64,000 bases of DNA from contig OZ017767.1 of NCBI GenBank assembly GCA_963969345.1, positions 4,616,739 through 4,680,738 of the forward strand, read 5' to 3'. The position numbers were made by a program, and so were the translations under genes. Of this stretch, positions 55,491-64,000 are shown in pieces; the stretch's first letter is position 1, and each line of letters begins with the position of its first letter. The notes beneath the pieces were generated by a model that was not told where the DNA came from, did no database searches, and worked only from the letters and a program-made list of their open reading frames with translations. This DNA is from Turbatrix aceti (taxonomy: Eukaryota > Nematoda > Chromadorea > Rhabditida > Panagrolaimidae).

Positions 55491-56398
55491 TCAACTGAGA
55501 GAGTTGTAATACTGCTGGCGTTCGGGGAGGAAGAAGCGGCGGAGACTGTGCGCGACCAGTGTGCCGACGGATGAAAGCCCTAGCACGACGCCTGAGGCTA
55601 CGGTCACACGGCTTTGGAAGCTCTCGCTGAGGGTGCGACGTCGCGTTCGCTCGCAGAGGTAGACTGAAAGCTCGGGCGCACATTGCGGTAAATCGGGCGA
55701 CATCGGGCAAAAACTCACTGTTGCTACCGAAGCCACTGCCCGTGTTCATGGGCTGGAAGTCGATGTCCGGCACGAGCTCGAGCACCAGCGGCTCGTAGCG
55801 CGGGTTGCGCAGGGTGATGTTGATTCTGTCATGGCACACGAAGCGCTGATGCAGGGGAGCAGAAATTACTACGGAGTCGTTCGCCGATGAAAAAACTATC
55901 GGCTTTCGGGATTTTGCTTCTGAAATATTTTTTGCTGAAATGCAAAAATAGTAAGTCCAGCTTACTTTCGTACGCCTCCTCATATACAACCTTGGACAAC
56001 TGCCACCGAAGCTCGAGCACAGAAGGCTGCATCTCCTCGAACTTCTCGACAAATGATAACTTGAGTTTCTTGAAGCGATAATTCTGATGCCATTGGGCCT
56101 CGATAAAAGAGTGCTTCGTGACTTCATTTGCAAGTGCACAGAAGCCACTCAGCTGGACTTCATTATCCGACAGGTCCGCCAGCTCCAGAGCAATGTCCGA
56201 GCCGTTGAGGTTAAAGTTGTACAACCGAGCTTTGAACTTGAGAAAAAGACAGACTCGATCGTGTTCGTTTCGAAGACCGAAATCTCCGTAGACCGGATCC
56301 TGGAAGGGCCTGAAGGAGTCGAAAGAAGCCGCCGTGATGGCACCGCAGAAGCAGAGCGTCAGCCAGAACGGCACGGCGACCGTCGGTTGCTGCAACAT
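55491..56398 (-). CDS. LAMP-family type I membrane protein, UNC-46/LAMP5-like
   Basis: Three exons: 56398..55966, 55934..55719 and 55663..55491, giving 273 aa. A signal peptide (VAVPFWLTLCFCGAITAAS) starts a luminal domain with four cysteines: VCLFLKF, SGFCALA, RFVCHDR and YLCERT. The first pair is C-X36-C, as in LAMP domains. A single membrane span (VTVASGVVLGLSSVGTLVAH) precedes a short tail RRFFLPERQQYYNSLS, whose YNSL fits a YxxPhi sorting signal. In nematodes UNC-46, a LAMP-like protein, directs the vesicular GABA transporter to synaptic vesicles. UNC-46 identity is inferred from fold and size, not proven. Its stop lies 22 bp from the Ly6 3b stop on the other strand. Confidence 0.72.
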
Positions 56399-56894
56399 CC
56401 CTGGCAATGAAGGGGGGTTAAGGGCCCCGCTTCGCCCGAAGAACAAATAATCCAGGCCCGCCGCCGAGTGCCGTGCTTCAGGCGGCGCCCATTGATTTTG
56501 TCCACAATGACCGCCGCTTATTACCCAATGAAGGGCGTCATTTTTTGCCGGAAAAAATCTCCTGGTGGAAGAGGAGGCGTCATGCTTTGTCAAAAACGAC
56601 AAATTGTCTTTGGACGACTGCTCTGGTGTCTTCGGAGCTTTGAAACATGCTTTTTAGGGGTAAAAATATTTGTAGAAGTTGGAGAACGTATCCGGATGAC
56701 CCTATCTTCTGACCTGGATGCAAAATGTAAGGAAGTGAAGAACCCAGTTATTCGCGAGTAATTATCACGAATTAGAACAACTCCGTGTTGAAGAACGCAT
56801 CGAAGAGAAGTTTGATGCACTTCCGTTGTTCTAAATATTTTCTTTTTTTCATCGCATCAAAATAAGTAATCCTGGCAAAATAACAGTTTATTGC
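56399..56894. other. Short intergenic region upstream of the LAMP-like gene
   Basis: 496 bp. It must hold the LAMP-like promoter and the poly(A) site of the DCAF7 gene. A plus-strand open frame here has no recognisable product. Confidence 0.4.
56887..56892 (-). terminator. Poly(A) signal of DCAF7, immediately after the stop
   Basis: On the minus strand the stop TAG is followed after two bases by AATAAA, so the 3' UTR would be only about 15-30 nt. Confidence 0.65.
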
Positions 56895-58841
56895 CTAAAC
56901 CCTGAGAATCTCAACACAGTTGTCAAAAACAATGGAAATCCATTCGGACTGGACGGCAGACCACTGAACATTGACGATCTCGCCGTCGGCCTTGTAAGCG
57001 AGAATCGGCTCTTCCCGCTCGACGCGATCGATCTGCCAGATGAGGGCCTGGCTATCGGCGCCGGCGGTGCAGATGTGCTTGTCGCTGTGCGGGGCCCAGG
57101 CCATGTGGTTGATCGTGGCGTTGTGGTTGTTGTACGTGAGGCTGTCGGAGGAATGGACCTTCCTGATGTCCAGCAGCAGGATTTCACGGGAGTTCTGCGG
57201 GACGATGGCAAGCACGTAGGGCTCCTTGTGATTCCACGAGATGTGATTCAGCGACCGCTTCTGTGCGTCTTCAAAGAGTATCGCCGAGTGCTGCAGGTTG
57301 CGAGCATCGAAGAGACGCACAGATCCGTCCGACGACGCTGTCGCGAATTGTTCACGCGTTGTCTGCTCCATGTTCGAGAATGCCACCGAGTTGACGGGCT
57401 TCTCATGAGCGATGAGCTGCTGCTTCGCCGTTGCCGTCATCGTGCCAACCGCCACGCCGTACTCCAGGTTCCATAGCGTGCAGGTTGTATCGATGCACGC
57501 TGTCACGACGTAGTCCGGGTTGCCTGCGTTCCAATCGAGGCTGGTGAACACGCAAGCATCTTGGCAGGACGAGCTGTATGGCTTCTAAAAATTGATTTCA
57601 TTAAAATGCTGTCTGCTGAATCAACAATGCTCCGAAAGACAAAATCAAAATAGACTGCTGGGAAAGAATCAAAATGAATGGACCGAAATAGTCATCTACC
57701 ATCCTTTCTTGGTATCGTAAACAATCCTGAATTATTGTTCGCTTCTGTCGCCCTTTTCTTTCTTTTTTTTTCAAGAAATTCGTCATCATGTCCAAGATGA
57801 TTCCCCTTGTATTCTTGTGAGAACCACAATTGTGCAAAAACCCGCAAAAAAATACAGGAATGTATGAAAAAGGTGCAGAGAAGAAAAAAAAAGGTGCGAT
57901 AATAGAGAGCATGAACGATTGCCACCGATTACGATGCATTATTGCATGTATCAATCCCCCGGTCTAAAAACTCACGCTAAGGAGCGTAGTCTCGTGTGTG
58001 ACGGACCGAGAGCTGGGCTCATAGCGGTATATTTTAACGCCGTGTGACGCGGTCGCAAGTAGTTCAGGTAGGTTGTCCGCTATCTGAAAAAAAATCGAGA
58101 GTGAAAAAGTGAAAAAGCACATGACGGGGTGGCAGTGTCACGAGTCGCCCTCCATAAATCTTCAAGCTCCCAGCAATTTACTCACGGTATGGGGAGTGAA
58201 TTTGACACAGCTCGGGGGATAGCCATGATCGAACGTACACGCAGCAAAGAGACTATCACTTATCGAATCGTACTCCACAATCGTAACCTACAAAAAATAA
58301 TCAATAACATTGTAAATTTTTGCATGAAGCAATACTGTACCGTATTTTGCTCGAGCTCCTCGTCGAGTTTGCATGTGGCAACCGCGAAACGGTACAACGT
58401 GTTCGCATGTGTTTTGTTGGACCAAGAACAGGTGTAGAGCAGATCGGAGGCTACAAAACGGTAGATTTCCTTGCGTTTTGCAGGCTGAGTTGTATTCGGC
58501 GGCGGTGGCGGCGATAACTTGATCACCTTTTCAGGTGGTTCACCCAGGACAGGTGAGGTTTTGGCGGTTGAGTTCGTCTCGTTTGGCAGCGTGGGATTGG
58601 GTTGCGAGGTTACGGGAATGACATCAGCAGGCTCGTTTTTCGGCGTGAGCAGGATGACGTCGTCGTCGCTGCCGTGGTGCTGGGATTGTGGTTGTGGCTG
58701 TTGTTGCAGAGTAGCATCGAAGATCTCCACGTCATCCCGGGGTTTTCCGTTTTGAACAGGCGCGTCGTCGGCAGTAGACGTGCTAGGTTGAGGTGGGGTA
58801 CTGGATTCAGGATTCGGAGTGGAAGCGGTGTTTCCCGACAT
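56895..58841 (-). CDS. swan-1: WD-repeat protein DCAF7/WDR68 (SWAN-1)
   Basis: Four exons: 58841..58341, 58287..58186, 58083..57976 and 57584..56895, giving 466 aa. DCAF7 is a seven-bladed WD40 scaffold that binds DYRK/HIPK kinases and DDB1-CUL4; C. elegans SWAN-1 binds actin-regulatory GTPase pathways. Matching segments are RKEIYRF, TSLDWNAGNPDYVVTACIDTTCTLWNLE, QLIAHEKPVNSVAFS, ATASSDGSVRLFDARNLQHSAIL, INHMAWAPHSDKHICTAGADSQALIWQI and GEIVNVQWSA, ending CVEILRV as in human. The N-terminus has an extra segment of about 115 residues, rich in Pro/Gln/Thr/Asp, before the conserved KRKEIY. The frame is open further 5', so the start at 58841 is a choice. Confidence 0.93.
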
Positions 58842-61151
58842 GCGAAGAGCGGCAGCAGCGGCGTAAACTCGCGAGCATAGCGGCGAGTAGCCATGCAAAC
58901 GCGCGCATAGTGTTCCCAGTCGTGAAGGTCCCAAGTGTTCTCTGCAGACTTTACTTTCCAACTGGCCCTTTGCCTTGATTAATCGTCGATCGTCGGTCTC
59001 GTCTCCGCTAGGACGTCGCGATAACGTGCACGATGGAACTCTGTTCAAGCCGCCGGCGACCGCGTGATTGGCAGCGTTGCAATTGTTTTCGGAGGAGGGG
59101 AAAGCAGTCAAGAGGACACATGTCTTGTAAACATCCGCGTTATCATCAGCCGTCTTAAGACCAATTGGCTGCTTGAACGACATTTTTTACCAACAACTAC
59201 GGTTTTGGGTTTTTTCAATGCTTGTTGCCTGTTCCTTCCTCGAGAATGAATGCCGTTCGAGAGTCCAGCAGAGATTATTGATTACCAAAGGGTCACTTGT
59301 GCGCTGTGCGCCGCCTCGGCTGGCTGCCGGCCCTGACCATCGCAGCAGCGGGGCTGACAGCCGAACGCTGAACGTTCAACGCCTCCCCCTGCTGCTGGCT
59401 GCGGGGCGGACACGCAGGAGGGGGCTAGACCTTCTCCCGGCGGCGCTATTGGCGTGTTGGTGGTGGCGATCGCCGCCACTTGAAGCACCGTGGGCCCGGA
59501 GAGGCTGCTGGTCGTCTTATGAAAGTGAGGAAGGCTGGGGTACCTAAGGGGGACAGCTAGAGCCCCGTGTCTGGCTGGGTTGGTTTTGTCGCGCACTGTC
59601 AGCAACAAGAACCTCACCTCAGCTCCTCATCGCGCAGCAGATCAGAGATCACGCCTGTCTCGTCGTCCCTCGCGCTGCTCCACCCCGATAAATAGCATAT
59701 ATGCGGCGGATGACGATGTTTTGTCGCGAAGGATAACAACATCCACCCCCCTCAACCATACCGTCGTCGTAGAATAGAATGTTCTCGAACCTCGGAGACC
59801 TTTTCCGTCGTGGCAGGACATGACATGCGCTTCGGCCATTTGCACGCTCTCACAAGCCTGCAGGCTTGAAGTTTTAAAAAAACGTGGACTTCAACCTTTG
59901 CTGCCAGCCGGTCTTATCGCGATTGGGACTTTCCATTTTCTTTTTTGTATAACAAAGGGTCGTAACTAAATTAGCGGGTCAAAAACACCGCAGATATGCG
60001 TACAGTGGCTTCTTATCTCGTCTGAGTGTAATCACTCGGTCACCGTTGTTTTCGACCGGCCCCCGCTGCCTCCTCTGCAAGATAACGCCGGGATGTCTGG
60101 TGTGTGTGATGGGCAGCACAATTGCGTGCATTCGTCGAGGATACCCGATGCATAAAATCTGGCTTCCACCGGAAACATAATATTCGCGATTTTTGGACTA
60201 TTACGTGCTGTTCAGTCTCTCCCGGCCCTCCCTTCATGGTCGACTCTCGCATGCAATGCAGGCATGTGTACTCTGCTCACACTTCTGCGGCACCTTGAAA
60301 GACAGTCACAGCGGGATGCATTTCTTTCGGCCAATCTGTCAGAAAGAACAACAAATATTTTTTTGTTGTTTTTTTCTGGAGTACACGCACATAAAAAATC
60401 AGGATAGATTACGGTGGGGTGTCCGAAATCGATAATTGAATCCTGGGGCATGTAATAAAAACATTGTTGTAAACAAAGCCTTACAAAAAACAGGACTCTT
60501 CCGGGCCGGGGTCATCCTTGTTGTCCTGCTCCGGCTGCTGACAGAGTCACACGTCTTCTCGCCCCAAGGTCAGTCGTCGCCTTCTTCACCTTCGCCTTCA
60601 CCTTCGAGTTGTCCGCTGCTGGGCCGCGGCGACTGTTGTTCGTTGGTCGCAGGGTTTTTTGCGTCTGTCTTTGCCTCTCTCTCCCCCCCGTTTGCATTTT
60701 TTTGTGTTCAGAGAACCGAGCGAGCCAGAGCGGGAGGGGAGCGTCAACTGCAAAGTGTCAGAGGAATAATGTATGGTATTTTTTTTTATGCGTTGTTGCA
60801 TCACGAGTTTGGAATTGGGATACTTCCTTTACCTCCTCCCTTTTGGCTTGCTTGCATGCACACGGTGTTCCCTCAATGCGCTGACAAAAAAAAGCAAAAT
60901 CTCTCTTACCTTTGGCATCACTCGCGACTCCGACTCGCTCACCTTCCTTGCGCGTCTTGTCTAGCGGCCTTTTTCTGCGCTCTCTCGCGACCCTCTCTGA
61001 CATCGCGTGTTTTTTTTCCTCCTCCTCGTTTCGACGACCAAGCCGTGGCGGAACGAAACGAACGTCGAGCAGCTTGCTTCCAAACTTCTTCCGTCGTCGT
61101 TGCATAAGCTAGAATCGTTTCAGGAAACTTTGATTCCCCGCCGCTCTCTTT
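58842..61151. other. Divergent intergenic region between DCAF7 and the dsRBD-like gene
   Basis: 2.3 kb. A plus-strand frame at 60436-61107 is long but lacks an ATG start and any motif. CT-rich stretches (CCTTCTTCACCTTCGCC) occur near 60579. No gene is supported. Confidence 0.4.
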
Positions 61152-62756
61152 ATGACTTTCGACTTGAACTCGCTGCCTTCGATCACGGAAAATGCTGAGG
61201 TAAAAGTCTATCATCGAACCATCGCGGGTCGCTCCCGCGCGATCCGCATTGGCTGTAACACGGGTGTCAAAGCGCCGGCGGTCACGGATACCGTTGCGCC
61301 CTTTGAAGTGCAAGGCCTCGAAGGCAAGAAGCACATCAAACTCCGCTTCCATCCCGACGCGCTCGCCGACGGCTACAAGCTGAAGGCTTCCGTCTTCGAG
61401 GTGAGTTGCGGACTCGGACTCTTCTTGGCAATTAAAAACAAATTAGAAACAATTAGCAGCAATTTTTGTTTCGCCAAAGGACCTTTCTGCGTTATTGATC
61501 AATATAGGGTCTTACCACGAATTGTAATTATCATTGAGGTTGCTGAAAATATAGGTGTATTATTTTGTTTACGCACAAGAGCAACGTGCGTAATTGTCTG
61601 GTGAAGGTGATCTAGATTTCGGTCGTCATACGTTTCCAGGATTGATGGGATTTTTAATGGACGTGCAACGCAACAGAAATCAAAGATCTGGGGAGGACCT
61701 TGATTTATTTTTTACCAAAAATAACCTTTTTTGAATTTTGTTTACGAAAAATGCTTGTTTCCTCGTCGCTGGTTTTTTTGTTGTTATTTGTTAAAAGCAA
61801 TTGTCACAAGAAACGTACGTATTACAGATGGTACGGGAACTACTGGGCGCAGAATGGACACTGGAGCCCCCGGTGAAGGTCAACGATCCGCTGACCATGT
61901 TTAAACAGCTCCAGAACGTCTTTGTTCTGCAAACGCCCAAAATTACGGTTACCGAAAATTTCGGGTGAGTTTTACGCCCTCTTTGGTTTGCCGAATATTA
62001 CACCCCGAATTTAGTGCTCTCCTGGTGTGGAATGTCGCCTTTACCGATATCCAGGGCTGTGTGGGCAAGAAATCGTCTGCTGCGCAGAAGAAGCAGGCGT
62101 GCGAACGCTTCATGGCCCGCGCGATGGAGTCGCTCAAGCTCTGCTTCCGTCGGGCTTCTCTCGGCGATGATACGGCTCTCGATCGCATCTCCGGGTGCTC
62201 GCCGGCTGTTGTCGCTCAGCGCATCGAAATCGGCTTTGCCAAGGCCGGCTTCGAGCGTACCCTCGTCGCGTTCGAGCTTGTCGACTTTCCCCACTTTGAC
62301 GCTCATGATGGTGAGTGATCGCTCGAATTTTGTCATGGCTTACCGGGCTCAAATATTTTTTTGAATACTCTGCGCGTAGTATCTGCCGAATACGAGAACT
62401 GCTTGGCTTTTCTGCGCCATTTTTAGCTCCAAGACGGATTAGATTAACCATAGCAGGCTAAAAAAAGTACTGTATTGTTTTGCAGCCTCGCACCGGCTCA
62501 AGTACTACGCTTCAAAGCAAGTGGCGGTCCTCGAGCTGACGCCGTGCCGCAATCGTCCGAAGCGATGGGTGGTTCCGCACCACTTTGGCCTCGTCGGCCA
62601 CATCCGGCTCCTGCGCGCCGCGGACTGGGTGAGTTCGAAAGAACGTTCCTGGAAGGGGATCTGTTTTCGTTTTCGGCCTACTTCCGAGACGGGTCACGTT
62701 CTGTTTGTTCTTCTGGCTATTTTTGCCGGCTTTAGGGGCCATTCGAGTGTCTGTAG
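61152..62756 (+). CDS. Putative double-stranded-RNA-binding-domain protein, 281 aa
   Basis: Five exons: 61152..61400, 61828..61964, 62015..62310, 62486..62628 and 62736..62756; all phases agree. The first intron is 427 bp and the last exon has only seven codons (GPFECL). Residues about 100-165 read DPLTMFKQLQNVF..., then TVTENFGALLVWNVAFTDIQ and CVGKKSSAAQKKQACERFMARAMESL. This follows the alpha-beta-beta-beta-alpha order and the GxSKKxAKxxAA end motif of a dsRBD, though degenerate. The N-terminal 80 residues and the C-terminal half (SPAVVAQRIEIGFAKAGFERTLVAFELVDF) match nothing I know. No signal peptide or membrane span is present. A role in RNA binding is inferred from the domain only. Confidence 0.7.
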
Positions 62757-64000
62757 TCTAAAGATCGACTTCCTGTCCGCTTTCTTTTAAAATCCAGGCG
62801 ACGTTCTGTAGAATTAAATTTTTTTGGTTTGTGAGAGTCGTCTCCGGTTGATGCTTTTGAAAGGTGACTCGATTTTCATGGTCTCAATTTTTTTTCTGAA
62901 TTCGTAGTTTTTATTCGTATCCCTGGAATCATCGCCACACCTTCGCATTTTCACAAAGAGTCATAACCTCGTCAGAGAACACCTGACGGCGACACTGTGG
63001 AATTAGTTCCGCGCTAGAGAACGTCAAAGGTCGTATGCGCGAAGAAAAAAAAAAAGGCTAAGCTTTTGTTGACCCATCCCAAATACGTCTGGGCGATGTT
63101 TACGTGCTCCGCGCGACACTGCTTGCCTTTTACACCCGCGCCCGCCCGTCTTCCTGATCTTTCGTCTGGTCGAAGAAGCCTCACTTGCGCTTGGTGGGGT
63201 TCTCATCCTGCAGATACGGTCGCTGTTACACGGAATGATCTTGATTTGGTCTCTGCGACGGCGGACGACACTTGTTTTTTTGAGGAGACGTGGTTTTGGT
63301 TTTCTGGCGACGCTTGAAGGCCAGCGCGTGGCTTAATCTCAAAATCATGTTTTTTGCTGATTTTGTGTGCAAATCTGTGAAAAACACTCTGCAGTCCTAA
63401 ATATTTACGATGATGACAGGTCCCTCTGTGCTCTGAATCGCATTGTCAACATTTTTTGGTGCACCAGGACGATGGCTATGGCCACGGGAGCACTCTGGAC
63501 CTTGGATGCTTTTCTTGGAGTTCAGTGGCAAGGTGTGCCTTGTTCCAATGTCCGGGTGAAAGGTGCTCTTATCCTTGGACGTAAGCACATTAGAATTCGC
63601 TCACATCGGAGGGCTGTCTTATCCGAGGGGTATTTTGACCAATGGGGTCTTCTTTGGAAATAGAAAACAAGCCGCACCTGTTTTTCATCTTTCTGCCATC
63701 TCTGTGAAGACAGCCGACACTGAAAAAAGTGGCTTGTGTATTTTTGTTTTTATTTTCTCGTGACCCACAGCTGCGCCACATGCACTACACGAGGAGGAAG
63801 GGCTTGCAGAAGAGAAGCCGCGCACCGGGTACAACGCAAACCCCATCGACCGATGGGGTTTGCGCAGGGCTTATCCACAATCAGGCGGTAGGGCTCCTCT
63901 TCACGTGCTGGAAGCGGCAATGTACCCGTGGGCTCTTAGCCCTCCTCCACCGGGAAAGGGGAACAATAAAAAAAAGCACGGCCAGCAGCAGCGCTTCGCT
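62757..64000. other. Right-end region without a supported gene
   Basis: 1.24 kb. Open frames lack motifs. A perfect inverted repeat lies at 63835-63864. The 5' end of a gene outside the window could begin here. Confidence 0.4.
63835..63864. repeat. Perfect inverted repeat, 14-bp arms, 2-nt centre
   Basis: Left arm CGCAAACCCCATCG, centre AC, and right arm its exact complement. A single-stranded copy would form a 14-bp hairpin with almost no loop; as duplex DNA it is a near-palindrome that could bind a dimeric factor. Confidence 0.85.

Noticed and set aside
60436..61107. 223-aa plus-strand frame upstream of the dsRBD-like gene
   Set aside because: No ATG at its start, composition is low-complexity, and it overlaps the probable promoter/5' UTR of the next gene.
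63405..63440. Box C/D-like motifs (GATGATGAC and CTGA), possible snoRNA
   Set aside because: Spacing is too short and no terminal stem pairs the ends.

Overview
The window looks like eukaryotic nuclear DNA from an invertebrate, most likely a nematode. Genes are dense and split by short introns (about 45-80 bp, a few of 300-860 bp) that usually end in a TTTTCAG-type acceptor. Several families point to nematodes: a secreted class 3 lipase with a Cys-rich N-terminal region, an innexin, a DMSR-type peptide GPCR, an EGL-46/INSM zinc-finger factor, a NYN endoribonuclease of the Zc3h12a/RDE-8 type, an UNC-46/LAMP-like protein and a DUF7027/LAPTM-like four-span protein. Many start codons sit within about 20 nt of a splice-acceptor-like sequence, which fits spliced-leader trans-splicing, though 5' UTR introns would look the same. 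The species cannot be named from the sequence. All exon structures were read by eye from splice consensus, reading frame and family similarity.

Layout. 0-7.4 kb: partial secreted lipase (-), ribosomal protein L29 (-), a beta-propeller protein with an acidic three-repeat tail (+), cardiolipin synthase (+), then two or three small secreted-protein genes (+). 7.4-14.1 kb: mostly non-coding, with one tRNA-Asn (-) and the egl-46-like factor (-). 14.1-17.3 kb: spliceosomal helicase DDX46/Prp5 (-). 17.9-20.5 kb: an F-box protein (-) with large introns. 20.5-24.6 kb: non-coding, with an approximately 51-bp AT-rich tandem repeat. 24.6-35.5 kb: a compact block with SRP receptor alpha, alpha-mannosidase II, a BI-1-like membrane protein, a NYN nuclease (-) head-to-head with an unknown 195-aa gene, and a DUF7027/LAPTM-like protein. 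35.6-37.9 kb: an innexin (-) with two alternative first exons. 37.9-43.1 kb: a gene-free stretch. 43.1-45.1 kb: DMSR-like GPCR (+). 46.6-48.1 kb: ER nucleotide(-sugar) transporter SLC35B1/HUT-1 (-). 49.4-53.2 kb: MAP4K/GCK kinase (+). 54.4-56.4 kb: a Ly6-like gene with two alternative last exons (+), tail-to-tail with a LAMP/UNC-46-like gene (-). 56.9-58.8 kb: DCAF7/SWAN-1 WD-repeat protein (-). 61.1-62.8 kb: a dsRBD-like protein (+). The last 1.2 kb shows no gene but holds a perfect 14-bp-arm palindrome.

Functionally the window is a normal chromosomal mix: secretory-pathway housekeeping (SRPRA, mannosidase II, SLC35B1), RNA processing (DDX46, NYN nuclease, dsRBD-like protein), and genes expected in neurons or membranes (EGL-46, innexin, DMSR, Ly6, UNC-46-like). 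I recognised no transposon, CRISPR array or viral element. The most interesting signals are exon-duplication switches: 65-codon alternative first exons in the innexin, and alternative terminal exons in the Ly6 gene that would switch secreted and GPI-anchored forms. The beta-propeller protein whose tail repeats a SUMO-consensus motif three times is also notable.
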